NCBI GenBank assembly: GCA_964520985.1
Contig: CAZFPB010000003.1
Span: 62,001-126,000 of the forward strand
Length of the DNA stretch: 64,000 bases
Origin: CAYSGL01 sp964520985
GTDB lineage: Bacteria > Pseudomonadota > Alphaproteobacteria > Micavibrionales > Micavibrionaceae
Reading direction: 5' to 3'
A program made the translations under genes and the position numbers. A model generated the notes under the pieces. That model saw only the letters and a list, made by a program, of their open reading frames with translations, made no database searches and was not told the DNA's origin. Below, piece by piece: positions 16,478 through 25,094 of this stretch (position 1 is its first letter; the number at the start of each line of letters is the position of its first letter).

Positions 16478-17407
16478 TTAAGCGTTTTTTGACAAAATAT
16501 GGCGAGTTTCCGCCACATCTTTGTCAATCTGTGCAACCAAAGCGGGTAATCCATCGAATTTGGCCTCGCCACGCAGGCGCTTGACCGGGCGGATGGTGAG
16601 GCGCTGGCCATAAATGTCTCGATCAGGGTAGTCGAGGATATAGGCTTCGACCTGCCCTTCGCGCAGCTCAAACATCGGGCGGATACCGATATTGGTCGCG
16701 GCCATGCGCCATTCGGTCTCGCCTTCGATCTGCACATACGTGGCGTAAACGCCGTACGCCGGATGCAGCGTATCGCCAAGGCCGACATTGGCGGTGGGAT
16801 AACCCAGATCATGACCGCGCCGATCACCCTTGCGGATGACGCCTTCAATGCGCCAGTCCCAGCCGAGCATCTCGTTGGCTTTGTGCATGTCGCCCAGACG
16901 CAGCGCTTCGCGCACGGCGCTGGAGGAATATTTGGCGCCGGTTTCATCCTGCACCACATCGAACAAGGTAACGGGCAGGCCCATCTGCTCAATCGTCTGC
17001 GGTGTGCCCTTGCGCAGTTGGCCGAAACGGAAATCGTCGCCGACCATGATGCCGCAGGGGGCGAGGCCTTCGATTAAAACAAGGCGCACGAAGTCTTCGG
17101 CGCTCTGGCTCGCGAAAGGCCAGGTGAAATCCAGCGCGACCATGAAATCAACGCCGCTTAGCGCAAGGCGTTCGGCTTTCAGCGCCAGCGGGGTAATGCG
17201 AAAGGGCGGCTCGTCCGGGCGGAAAAGCATGCGCGGATGCGGCTCGAAGGTGAGCACGCCAAGTTTTTTATTCAGGGTGCGGGCTTTGTTTTTTGCCTGC
17301 GTTAGAAGAGCCTGATGCCCCCGGTGCACGCCATCGAAATTTCCGATGACGATCAACGCACCCTGGGCATCAGGCGTAACAGACCTTAAAGACTCAAATA
17401 CTTTCAT
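16478..17407 (-). CDS. ribF: Bifunctional riboflavin kinase / FAD synthetase
   Basis: Makes FMN and then FAD from riboflavin. The 309-residue protein has the N-terminal nucleotidyltransferase domain (IGNFDGVHRGHQALL near residue 22, then the ADP-binding VGDDFRFG and YSSSAVREALRLGD) and the C-terminal riboflavin kinase domain (GYPTANVGL, then YGVYATYVQIEG). Both active-site motifs are intact and the length is normal. The gene starts directly after the stop of the DUF2147 gene with no intergenic bases, so the two are probably co-transcribed. Confidence 0.97.
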   Translation of the reverse strand: MKVFESLRSVTPDAQGALIVIGNFDGVHRGHQALLTQAKNKARTLNKKLGVLTFEPHPRMLFRPDEPPFRITPLALKAERLALSGVDFMVALDFTWPFASQSAEDFVRLVLIEGLAPCGIMVGDDFRFGQLRKGTPQTIEQMGLPVTLFDVVQDETGAKYSSSAVREALRLGDMHKANEMLGWDWRIEGVIRKGDRRGHDLGYPTANVGLGDTLHPAYGVYATYVQIEGETEWRMAATNIGIRPMFELREGQVEAYILDYPDRDIYGQRLTIRPVKRLRGEAKFDGLPALVAQIDKDVAETRHILSKNA

Positions 17408-17881
17408 TTATTTTTTGGCAGGTTTGCAGCGCTTGTAATCTTTGGTGGAAACGCGCGTCCAGTCCTGCGACTTGCCGAACATCGATACGCCCATGAAACC
17501 GCGCACTTCAAGTTTGTCCGGCGATTCCATGGTCAGCTTGGCGTCATACATATCGCCTTCATCGGCTTTATAGATTTTGCCGTTGTTCCAGCCGTTGGGG
17601 TTGTTCTTGCCTTGTTGCAGGCCGCTGACAATCGTCAGGCCGCACATCGGCGTATTGTGTTTGGAGGCGTCCGGGTTTTTCTCATCGAACTGCATGCCGC
17701 CATCGATGATCCAGGCGATCTTGCCGCCCAGCGTGCCATCGGGCTGCTTTTTCAATTCAATGACCGAGCGTTTGTTTTCGGTGAGCCACAGGCCTTCGGG
17801 ATCGTGCGCTGGCGCCGATGTCTGGGCGGTTAAGGCTAAAAACGCGATACTCAGAACAGCAAACTTGGCGGAATGTTTCAT
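17408..17881 (-). CDS. DUF2147 domain exported protein
   Basis: A 157-residue protein with a signal peptide (cleavage likely near TAQTSAPA) and a DUF2147 domain: DPEGLWLTENKRSVIELKK at the start, then GGKIAWI, and a lower part rich in Gly/Lys (DAKLTMESPDKLEVRGFMG). DUF2147 proteins are small, probably beta-barrel-like periplasmic proteins of unknown function. Two cysteines (Cys in MCGLTIV and near the C-terminus) could form a disulfide. AAGGAGGCC lies just before the start. It adjoins ribF directly. Confidence 0.85.
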   Translation of the reverse strand: MKHSAKFAVLSIAFLALTAQTSAPAHDPEGLWLTENKRSVIELKKQPDGTLGGKIAWIIDGGMQFDEKNPDASKHNTPMCGLTIVSGLQQGKNNPNGWNNGKIYKADEGDMYDAKLTMESPDKLEVRGFMGVSMFGKSQDWTRVSTKDYKRCKPAKK

Positions 17882-17900
17882 GAAAAGGCCTCCTTGGGGT

Positions 17901-18614
17901 TTAAGTCGTCAGGCTATTAAGAACGCTGGTCCGGGTTTTGTCAAAGCGCGATTGCCATTCTTCCGGGATGCCGCGTGGATGCGCTTCACACAGGCGCATG
18001 AAGGGCGGCAAGGCGGCATCGCGCACCGGCGCGAATTGGTCGCTGATCGTTTTCGGCAAACGAAAATCCCACCATTCGGACGCCAACGGTATCAGCGGCA
18101 GGTGCAGCGCCGCTGCCGCTTCGCCCATCGCCATTTCCAGATGGTTACGGTTGTCGAGAATATCCTTATCGAACTCATCATAGCTACGCGCTGATTGCGG
18201 CGTCATTTCATCAAACGCGGTGCCCATATCGAGCCCGTCGATAGACACATCGACCGCCATGCCGCGCGGATGCCCGCCTTCCCCCGGAAGCGATAAATAC
18301 GGATTTCCCGGTACGCTCCACTCTGGATGCTCCGCACGCACCGTGTGTGTTTGATGCATCCGCTCCTGCGCCTCAACAGGGCGCAACCCGTCGTACAAAA
18401 CAAGGCGCCATCCGAAATCTTCATTCAACCGGTGCGCCGCGCGCAAAACGATTTTCGCCAGATCATGATGCAGCCATAGTTGCGCGCCCGGCTCATACAA
18501 AGCGGTTTTAAAAATATTGCGCGGATGATCGGCGCGCCCATAGACCAGATCAACGCTGACCGGATGATCGGCTTCGAACCAGTCCATGGCGACGAAATCA
18601 TCGGGGTTAATCAT
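17901..18614 (-). CDS. M15D family D-Ala-D-Ala dipeptidase (VanX/DdpX-like)
   Basis: A 237-residue zinc peptidase predicted to cleave D-Ala-D-Ala. The VanX-type metal site is visible as GHPRGMAVDVS (His and Asp ligands) and EWWDF (catalytic Glu; the usual final His is Asp here). NRNHLEMAM lies between. There is no signal peptide, so a cytosolic role in recycling or turning over cell-wall dipeptide is more likely than glycopeptide resistance, as for E. coli DdpX. No vanH/vanA-like genes are nearby. EWWD instead of EWWH is worth noting: it may alter zinc binding. Confidence 0.85.
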   Translation of the reverse strand: MINPDDFVAMDWFEADHPVSVDLVYGRADHPRNIFKTALYEPGAQLWLHHDLAKIVLRAAHRLNEDFGWRLVLYDGLRPVEAQERMHQTHTVRAEHPEWSVPGNPYLSLPGEGGHPRGMAVDVSIDGLDMGTAFDEMTPQSARSYDEFDKDILDNRNHLEMAMGEAAAALHLPLIPLASEWWDFRLPKTISDQFAPVRDAALPPFMRLCEAHPRGIPEEWQSRFDKTRTSVLNSLTT

Positions 18615-18653
18615 GATTTTATTTTATCTTATTTTCCGCAAAAAAAAGTGAAT

Positions 18654-18684
18654 AAAAAAACGCCGGGGCTGGCCCGGCGTTTTT
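18654..18684 (-). terminator. Rho-independent terminator of the cold-shock gene
   Basis: CGCCGGG (18661-18667), loop GCTGG, CCCGGCG (18673-18679), with seven A on the plus strand before it, i.e. a T-run on the minus strand. It lies 22 bp beyond the cold-shock stop codon. Confidence 0.9.
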
Positions 18685-18705
18685 ATGAATCTTTTGCTAA
18701 AAAAA

Positions 18706-18918
18706 TTAGGCAGCGGATTTCAGATTAACGGCGCTGGTTTTACCGCGCTTTTCGTCTTTCTGCAGTTCGTAAGCGATCTTTTGACCGTCTTTCAGTTCAC
18801 CCAGGCCGGATTGTTCAACAGCGGTGATGTGAACGAAAACATCGTTGCCACCATCATCTGGTTGAATAAAGCCAAAGCCTTTTGTTTTGTTGAACCATTT
18901 TACTGTACCTGTTGCCAT
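18706..18918 (-). CDS. Cold-shock protein (CspA family)
   Basis: A 70-residue single OB-fold RNA chaperone. RNP1 appears as KGFGFIQP and RNP2 as VFVHITAV; the start MATGTVKWFNKTKG is typical. I chose the ATG at 18918 because AAGGAGAT lies 5 bases before it; the frame continues 11 codons upstream without family similarity. The upstream region (18919-19106) is about 190 bp, AT-rich and without a gene, which fits the long structured leaders of csp mRNAs. A strong terminator follows. Confidence 0.97.
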   Translation of the reverse strand: MATGTVKWFNKTKGFGFIQPDDGGNDVFVHITAVEQSGLGELKDGQKIAYELQKDEKRGKTSAVNLKSAA

Positions 18919-19106
18919 TTTTATCTCCTTAATCGCATAACAGTTTTTCAAATGCCTGAAGTCTTAAAAAGTTCCTCAGGCGAGGCAGTTCGATAGCGGT
19001 CGTTAGAAAAACTGTTTCTTATGTAGATCAGGAATCTCTAAAGCCGTTTCATAAGAAAATCTTATTTAAAAAATCTTATCAAACTTCGCCTGTACGATTA
19101 TCAAAT

Positions 19107-20267
19107 TTACGGATTTCCGTCAACCAATGCTTTGACAATTCGGCCCTTATGTAATTTTAGGGCTATTTTACCGGCTTTTAAGGCGAGCGCTTCTTCCCCG
19201 AAAATCTCCCGGCGCCATCCATGCAGAGCAGGGATATCGGGTTCCTCTTCGACAGCAAGTCGTTCCAGATCATCGGCGGTGGCCACCAGCTTGGCGGCGA
19301 CATCTGCCTCGGACGCATTGATCCGCAACAACATTTTGAGCATTTCGAGCGCGGCCTGCGCGCGTTTGGGGAATGGTTCGCCGTAATCGACCTTGGGCCA
19401 GGTGGCGGGATCGCTGCTACGCGCCTGTTCGATCAGCTTGATCAACACCGGGCCAAGGCGGCCTTTGGCCACATCGGGCGGCAGGGTGCGGACGTGCAGC
19501 AACCCTTCCATATCCTTGGGTTTGTAGACGGATAAATCGGCAATCGCCTCATCCTTGATAAAACGTCCGCGCGGAATGTTGCGCCCTTGCGCCTCGCGCT
19601 CCCGCCATTCGGCGAGCACTTTCAGGATGGCCAACGCTTCCGGCTTCGGATTGCGCAGCTTGATGCGTTTCCATGCATCTTCGGGGTGCGATTGATAGGT
19701 GGTCGGGCTGGTCAGGAAGGCCATTTCTTCCTTCACCCAGTGAATACGGTTCTTGGCTTCGAGCTGTGCTGCGAGCTTCTCATAGATCTGGCAGAGATAG
19801 GTGACGTCATCGAGCGCGTAGGCAATCTGCTTTTCGCTCAAGGGGCGGCGCGACCAGTCGGTGAATTGCGCGCTCTTCTCCAGCTCCTTGCCGGTCAGGT
19901 CGCGCACCAGCCCGTTATAGGCAATCTGGTCGCCATAGCCCAGAACCATGGCCGCCACCTGCGTATCAAAGATCGGTGCCGGCAGGCGTTTATAGAGATC
20001 GTAGAAAATTTCGAGATCCTGGCGCGCGGCATGGAACACCTTCACCACAGATGTGTCGTCCATCAGAGTCATAAAGCCCGTCCAGTCGAGATCGGTTTCG
20101 ATCGGATCGAGGGCGACGGCTTCGACGCCGTTTGCCGCCACCTGCAACAGGCACAGCTTGGAATAATAGGTTTTATCGCGCAAAAACTCGGTATCGAGCG
20201 CAATGTAGGGTTTGCCCTTCAGGGCTGCACACAGGTCGTCGAGTTCTTTTTGGGTTTTGATAATCAT
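19107..20267 (-). CDS. rnd: Ribonuclease D
   Basis: A 3'-5' exoribonuclease of the DEDDy group that trims tRNA and other stable RNA. The 386-residue protein has all motifs: ALDTEF (Exo I), FHAARQDLEIFYD (Exo II) and YALDDVTYL (Exo III with the Tyr/Asp pair), all in the first 180 residues, then HRDC domains from about residue 200. The start at 20267 is 63 bp from the divergent aspS start, so the two probably share a promoter region. Length matches the family. Confidence 0.96.
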   Translation of the reverse strand: MIIKTQKELDDLCAALKGKPYIALDTEFLRDKTYYSKLCLLQVAANGVEAVALDPIETDLDWTGFMTLMDDTSVVKVFHAARQDLEIFYDLYKRLPAPIFDTQVAAMVLGYGDQIAYNGLVRDLTGKELEKSAQFTDWSRRPLSEKQIAYALDDVTYLCQIYEKLAAQLEAKNRIHWVKEEMAFLTSPTTYQSHPEDAWKRIKLRNPKPEALAILKVLAEWREREAQGRNIPRGRFIKDEAIADLSVYKPKDMEGLLHVRTLPPDVAKGRLGPVLIKLIEQARSSDPATWPKVDYGEPFPKRAQAALEMLKMLLRINASEADVAAKLVATADDLERLAVEEEPDIPALHGWRREIFGEEALALKAGKIALKLHKGRIVKALVDGNP

Positions 20268-20330
20268 CTTGGTCTTGTAAGCCCCTCAGGGGATGGTTAT
20301 AAAGACTTGTTTTACTTAAAGGAACCAAAA

Positions 20331-22115
20331 ATGCACGCATACCGTACCCATCATTGTGGCGCCCTGACCAAGGCGGAGATCGGCCAGACCGTTAAACTCT
20401 CCGGCTGGATCCACCGCAAACGCGACCATGGCGGGGTATTGTTCATCGATTTGCGCGACACGCATGGCATTACCCAGTGCGTGGCCCAGGGCAACGCCGT
20501 GCTGGCGGATATCCGCAATGAGAGTGTCGTCACGATTATCGGCGAGGTCGTGCCCCGCGCGGAAGGCACCATCAACGCCAAGATGAAAACCGGCGAGATC
20601 GAGATTGTCGTCAAAGAGGTTACGGTTCAAAGCCAGGCCGATGTCCTGCCTTTCCAAGTGGCCGAGAACGATGGGGCGGGCGAAGATGTGCGCCTGAAAT
20701 ACCGCTATCTCGACCTGCGCCGCGAAGGCATGCATAGCCGTATCCGCCTGCGTAACAATGTAATTGCCGCCATGCGCCGCCGCATGTGGGACAATGGGTT
20801 TCAGGAATTCAACACACCGATCCTGACGGCGTCCTCGCCGGAAGGCGCGCGCGATTATTTGGTGCCATCGCGTCTGCACCCGGGCAAATTCTACGCGCTG
20901 CCGCAGGCACCCCAGCAATTTAAACAATTGCTGATGATGTCGGGCTTTGATCGCTACTTCCAGATCGCGCCGTGTTTCCGCGATGAAGATGGCCGTGCCG
21001 ACCGCCTTGCCGAATTCTACCAGCTCGACATGGAGATGAGCTTTATCGAGCAGAATGATGTGTTCGCCATCATGACCGATGTGATTGGCGGCATCTTTAA
21101 TGAATTTAATGATTTCACTGGTGAAAAACGCCGCGTCGAATTCCTGCCCAACATGAAATATGCCGATGCGCTGGCCAATTACGGCTCCGACAAGCCGGAC
21201 CTGCGCAACCCGCTGGTATTGCGTGATGTGACGGACGTGTTCAAACGCGATGACGTGACATTCAACGCGTTTAAGGGCGTGATTGAAAAAGGCGGCGTAG
21301 TGAAAGCCATCCGCGCGCCGCAGGTTGCGGACAAACCGCGCTCGTTATTCGACAAACTCAATGACTGGGCGCGCGGGGAAGGCGCTGTCGGCCTTGGGTA
21401 TATCACGCTGAAAGATGGCGTGGGCGCTGGACCGATTGCGAAATTCATTCCTGCCGACGCGCAAGCCGAACTGAATAAAGCGGCAGGCCTAGAAGATGGC
21501 GATGCCGTCTTCTTCATCTGCGACAAGGAAGACAAGGCGCTCAAATTCGCGGGCCGCGCGCGTGATAAGATTTGCGATGATATGGGCATTCGCGAGAAGG
21601 GCGTCTTCAAACTCTTCTGGATCGTCGACTTCCCGATGTACGAAATGGATGAGAAAGCGCAAAAGATCGATTTCTCGCACAACCCGTTCTCGATGCCGCA
21701 AGGTGGCCTTGAGGCCCTGAACGGACCTGATCCTCTGGCCGTTCTCGCCACGCAATATGACTGCGTGTGCAACGGGTATGAGCTCGCCTCCGGCGGTATC
21801 CGTAACCACCGTCCCGACATCATGGAAAAAGCGTTCGCGCTGGCCGGATATTCCAAAGACGTTCTGGAAGCCAAATTCGGCGGCATGCTCAACGCGTTCC
21901 GCTATGGTGCCCCGCCGCACGGCGGCTGTGCGTTCGGCGTTGACCGCATCGTGATGTTGCTGGCCGATGAGCCGAACCTGCGCGAAGTCTATGCGTTCGT
22001 CATGAACGGCCAATATGAAGACCCGATGATGGCCGCCCCATCCCCGATCGACGAAGATCAGCTCAAAGCGCTGCATCTCAAACTAAATCTGCCCAAAAAG
22101 GCGGAAGCGGCTTAA
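20331..22115 (+). CDS. aspS: Aspartyl-tRNA synthetase (likely AspRS, non-discriminating status unknown)
   Basis: A 594-residue class II synthetase: N-terminal anticodon-binding OB fold (KLSGWIHRKRDHGGVLFIDLRD), motif 2 (FRDEDGRADRLAEFYQLDMEMSF), a GAD insertion domain and motif 3 (APPHGGCAFGVDRIVMLL). The bacterial length and GAD domain separate it from asparaginyl-tRNA synthetase. I place the start at 20331 because AAAGGA lies 8 bases upstream and family similarity begins at once; the frame is open much further upstream but there it only mirrors rnd. Whether it also makes Asp-tRNA-Asn cannot be told without gatCAB, which are not here. Confidence 0.97.
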   Translation: MHAYRTHHCGALTKAEIGQTVKLSGWIHRKRDHGGVLFIDLRDTHGITQCVAQGNAVLADIRNESVVTIIGEVVPRAEGTINAKMKTGEIEIVVKEVTVQSQADVLPFQVAENDGAGEDVRLKYRYLDLRREGMHSRIRLRNNVIAAMRRRMWDNGFQEFNTPILTASSPEGARDYLVPSRLHPGKFYALPQAPQQFKQLLMMSGFDRYFQIAPCFRDEDGRADRLAEFYQLDMEMSFIEQNDVFAIMTDVIGGIFNEFNDFTGEKRRVEFLPNMKYADALANYGSDKPDLRNPLVLRDVTDVFKRDDVTFNAFKGVIEKGGVVKAIRAPQVADKPRSLFDKLNDWARGEGAVGLGYITLKDGVGAGPIAKFIPADAQAELNKAAGLEDGDAVFFICDKEDKALKFAGRARDKICDDMGIREKGVFKLFWIVDFPMYEMDEKAQKIDFSHNPFSMPQGGLEALNGPDPLAVLATQYDCVCNGYELASGGIRNHRPDIMEKAFALAGYSKDVLEAKFGGMLNAFRYGAPPHGGCAFGVDRIVMLLADEPNLREVYAFVMNGQYEDPMMAAPSPIDEDQLKALHLKLNLPKKAEAA

Positions 22116-22173
22116 TTTATTGTTGCCATAAAGCTAATATTCTTATTACCATCAATCCACTTAAGGTGGGTTG

Positions 22174-22977
22174 ATGCGTTTAACGGGTGATAATTTTTCT
22201 GAAATTTTTGCATTGGCCATGACAGGTGGGCTGGATGGAGAATCCTTGCAGTCTCTTAGCCTGCATACGCGTTGCCGCCTGATCACCAACATGGCGGACA
22301 CATTGAAACAGAATCCGGCAATTGACTGGCATGATATCGTTTCCAATTCTCTGGAGCGGGTTTCAAAATCCTTTCGGGTCAGCGACAAGTACTACGAATG
22401 GGAAGACATTAAGGCGCGTCTCTTTGAGAAACGCTTGAAGTATAAAAAATATCGGCCTGTCTTAAATGCGTTCCGACACTGGGCAAAAATGCCCGACAGC
22501 GTAAAACGTGAAACATTGCGGGATGTGACTTCGCTACAGCATATAACATTTGTAGAAGGATTGGCGGAATCGTTACCTATTTCACATACCTTCGTGCATC
22601 AAAGACCTTTTGAGAATAGAGGAAGCTCTCTAGTGCTATTCGGCACTTTCAACGGCAGTTTCCATTATGGCAGGGGGCGCATTAGGCAAAACACGCATCT
22701 GGAAGCAGCCTTCAATAATCCGTATCATGCCTTGGAAACAGGAATCCATGAAATGTGCCATGGCATTCATTTTTCTTTAGCCAATGAATATCATCATGCG
22801 CGCATACGGGCTGATCATCCCTTACATGAAGAAGCAAAATATTTCCATGCTATTGAAATAAGAAAAACGGGCATACCACCGCACTTCAGAAATGCGTATA
22901 AAGCTCAAACCTTTGAATTTCTGGCGGAAACAAGCGGCAGGCGGATGGCCCAGATGGTATACGGTCTCGCACTGTGA
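22174..22977 (+). CDS. Uncharacterised protein with an HExxH motif (possible metallopeptidase)
   Basis: A 267-residue protein I cannot place in a family. It carries HEMCH near residue 190 in the context LETGIHEMCHGIHFSL, the pattern of a gluzincin or related zinc peptidase, and acidic residues downstream (LHEEAKYFHAIEI and FEFLAETSG) that could supply a third ligand. The N-terminal half is helical and Lys-rich. There is no signal peptide, so it should be cytosolic. AAGGTGGG lies 3 bases before the ATG. Base composition is more AT-rich than aspS before it. Peptidase activity is inferred only from the motif. Confidence 0.7.
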   Translation: MRLTGDNFSEIFALAMTGGLDGESLQSLSLHTRCRLITNMADTLKQNPAIDWHDIVSNSLERVSKSFRVSDKYYEWEDIKARLFEKRLKYKKYRPVLNAFRHWAKMPDSVKRETLRDVTSLQHITFVEGLAESLPISHTFVHQRPFENRGSSLVLFGTFNGSFHYGRGRIRQNTHLEAAFNNPYHALETGIHEMCHGIHFSLANEYHHARIRADHPLHEEAKYFHAIEIRKTGIPPHFRNAYKAQTFEFLAETSGRRMAQMVYGLAL

Positions 22978-23007
22978 TATTTAAGATATGACGATAGGAT
23001 AGCCGTT

Positions 23008-23412
23008 TTGTTTACCCTTTTATATCTGCAATCTTTATATGGTAAAAATCCTATCATCGTTTATGACGGTGGCTGCCCGCTTTGTTCAACATATGTGAGC
23101 TATACGCGCTTGAAAAAATACGGCCCTGTCGCGTTGGTGAATGCCCGTGATTTACCGCCGGATATTCTTACAAAAATCATGGCGGAATATGATTTGAATA
23201 AAGGCATGCTGTTCATCATGGATGATATGATCAGCTATGGTCATGAAGCCATCCATAGAATTTCACTGCTCACGACAAATCACTCGCTCTTTAATAAACT
23301 ATGCCGCTTTATGTTCTCGCATAAGCCTGTTGCAAAATTGCTTTACCCATTCATGGTGGCCGGGCGGAAAGTCTTATTAATCTTGCTGGGCCGCAAAAAA
23401 ATTGCGCAATAA
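23008..23412 (+). CDS. DUF393 (DCC family) thiol-disulfide oxidoreductase-like protein
   Basis: A 134-residue protein of the DCC family, named for its start motif; here it is YDGGCPLCS with a CxxC redox pair near residues 23-26. Members have a thioredoxin-like pattern and are thought to be disulfide oxidoreductases, with substrates unknown. The only reasonable start is TTG at 23008, preceded by TAGGAT; no ATG exists before the motif. The N-terminus (LLYLQSLYGKNPIIVYDGG) is a short helix and first strand. A basic, hydrophobic C-terminus (GRKVLLILLGRKK) may touch the membrane. It follows the HExxH gene by 30 bp and is probably in its transcript. Confidence 0.8.
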   Translation: MFTLLYLQSLYGKNPIIVYDGGCPLCSTYVSYTRLKKYGPVALVNARDLPPDILTKIMAEYDLNKGMLFIMDDMISYGHEAIHRISLLTTNHSLFNKLCRFMFSHKPVAKLLYPFMVAGRKVLLILLGRKKIAQ

Positions 23413-23416
23413 AATA

Positions 23417-23902
23417 TTAAAGGGCTACTTTGGCGACCTTGTCTTTGTAATCCTCTTTGGGATCTGAACCTAAAAGGATTTTAAGGCCGGCAATAAGGCT
23501 CGAACCATTTTCCCAGATTTCGGCTTGTTCAGGATCGAAACGCAACAGGCATAGTTTTGGATCGTCTTTACCTTTTTCAAACCAAGCAGCGACAAACGGA
23601 TTCCAGAGGCGGTCAATTAACGCGCGATCTGTATCAATAGACAGCGTACCGTCGACATTGGCGAAAACATCGTGATTTTTAGACGCGAAGGAAATGACAG
23701 CTCTGTCATTTTGAGGCTGAGCCTGCGCCAAAGTCGTCTCTTTGGACGTGAAAAAATAAATCGGGCCTTCCTGCTTGTCATCCAGCTGGGCGGTCATTGG
23801 GCGCAGTCCTGCGTTATCGTTATGGCACAGGCCAAGCATAACCGTCATATCGCTGTTCAGGGATTTCCAGAATTTCTTTTCGAGGTCTTGCGGGGTCGGC
23901 AT
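23417..23902 (-). CDS. Pyridoxamine 5'-phosphate oxidase-like general stress protein
   Basis: A 161-residue split-barrel flavin-binding-type protein of the COG3871 group (B. subtilis general stress protein 26-like). Landmarks are TVMLGLCHNDNAGLRPMTAQLDD, IYFFTSKET and VDGTLSIDTDRALIDRLWNPFVAAWF. Members bind FMN or F420-like cofactors; the reaction is unknown. It lies convergent to the DUF393 gene with a 4-bp gap and 58 bp upstream of the dapE stop, probably as a separate unit. Complete, normal length. Confidence 0.85.
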   Translation of the reverse strand: MPTPQDLEKKFWKSLNSDMTVMLGLCHNDNAGLRPMTAQLDDKQEGPIYFFTSKETTLAQAQPQNDRAVISFASKNHDVFANVDGTLSIDTDRALIDRLWNPFVAAWFEKGKDDPKLCLLRFDPEQAEIWENGSSLIAGLKILLGSDPKEDYKDKVAKVAL

Positions 23903-23960
23903 GAATTATCTCCGTTCATTGTGTGCGGGGCCAATGAACGGCTTGTGTCTAAGTTCCGCT

Positions 23961-25094
23961 CTAACTCAGGAAATATTTTTCCAGAATGGAAAGATATAGG
24001 GCGGTTAAAGCGTCCAGATCGGCAATGTCGACATTTTCATCAATCTGGTGAATGGTTTTATTTATAGCGCCGCATTCGATCACGGGGCAGTAAGGCGCGA
24101 TGAAACGGGCATCCGATGTGCCGCCTGTCGTGGTGAGGGAGGGATTTTTCCCGGTAATGTCAGTCACGGCGCTGGCGACCAGCGTACTCCACTCGCCGGG
24201 CTTTGTTATGAAACTCTGCGCGCCGTGAATACAATGCAGATCATAAGCATGACCCGTCGTATCCAGTATCTCTCGGATTTTTTTCTCGAGAGAGGCGCAG
24301 GTCCACAGATCGTTAAAGCGGATATTGAATTTTGCGCTGGTCTGCGCAGGAATGACATTATCCGCGCCTTTGCTCGTTTCAATGGATGTAAACTCCAGAT
24401 TGCTCGCCTGAAAATAATCCGTGCCTTTATCAAGCGGCGTCTCGCTCAGCAGGGTAATAATCTGCGCCAGCTTTGGCGCGGGATTATCGGCGCGCTGAGG
24501 ATAGGCGACATGACCCTGTTTGCCGAAAACAGTCAGATGGCCGCTGAGCGATCCGCGTCGCCCGATTTTAATTTCCTGTCCCATATGATCGGGATTGGTC
24601 GGCTCGCCGACCAGCGCAACATCAGGGATGTGATTGTGCCGATTCATCCATTCCAGCACTTTAACGGTGCCGTTAATCGCGGCGCCTTCTTCATCTCCCG
24701 TAATGAGCAGGCTGAGGCTGCCCTGCGGCGCGCCATGTTTTTGCACGAACCCATGCGCGGCCGCGATGAAGCAGGCGACCGAGCCTTTCATGTCCGATGC
24801 GCCGCGCCCATATAGCACGCCGTCTTTGACGATAGGCGTGAAGGGGTCGTGCGTCCATTGATCGAGCGGCCCCGGCGGCACGACGTCGGTATGTCCGGCG
24901 TAACATAAATGCGGCCCGCTTGTGCCCAGTCGCGCAAACAGGTTTTTGATATCGGCGAAGGGCAGGTGATGGCAGGTAAACCCCATGTCGGTCAGCAGGC
25001 CCGCCAGATACGCCTGCGCCCCGGCGTCTTCCGGCGTGACGGACGGGAAGGCGATAAGGGTTTGCGCGATGGTAAGGGCGGAAAATTTATCCAC
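23961..25094 (-). CDS. dapE: Succinyl-diaminopimelate desuccinylase
   Basis: Hydrolyses N-succinyl-LL-diaminopimelate in the succinylase branch of lysine and DAP synthesis. The 377-residue M20 metallopeptidase has YAGHTDVVPPG (first metal His and Asp), GRGASDMKGSVA (bridging Asp), TGDEEG (catalytic and metal Glu) and TGGTSDARFI in the C-terminal half. The start is a GTG at 25094 (GTG GAT AAA TTT), overlapping the dapD stop by 8 bp; the longer frame upstream only mirrors dapD. The length then equals E. coli DapE. Co-translated with dapD. Confidence 0.96.
   Translation of the reverse strand: MDKFSALTIAQTLIAFPSVTPEDAGAQAYLAGLLTDMGFTCHHLPFADIKNLFARLGTSGPHLCYAGHTDVVPPGPLDQWTHDPFTPIVKDGVLYGRGASDMKGSVACFIAAAHGFVQKHGAPQGSLSLLITGDEEGAAINGTVKVLEWMNRHNHIPDVALVGEPTNPDHMGQEIKIGRRGSLSGHLTVFGKQGHVAYPQRADNPAPKLAQIITLLSETPLDKGTDYFQASNLEFTSIETSKGADNVIPAQTSAKFNIRFNDLWTCASLEKKIREILDTTGHAYDLHCIHGAQSFITKPGEWSTLVASAVTDITGKNPSLTTTGGTSDARFIAPYCPVIECGAINKTIHQIDENVDIADLDALTALYLSILEKYFLS

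Noticed and set aside
19587..20330. Very long N-terminal extension of aspS (open frame from 19587)
   Set aside because: The region is antisense to rnd, whose protein carries all RNase D motifs. The aspS family start and ribosome site are at 20331.
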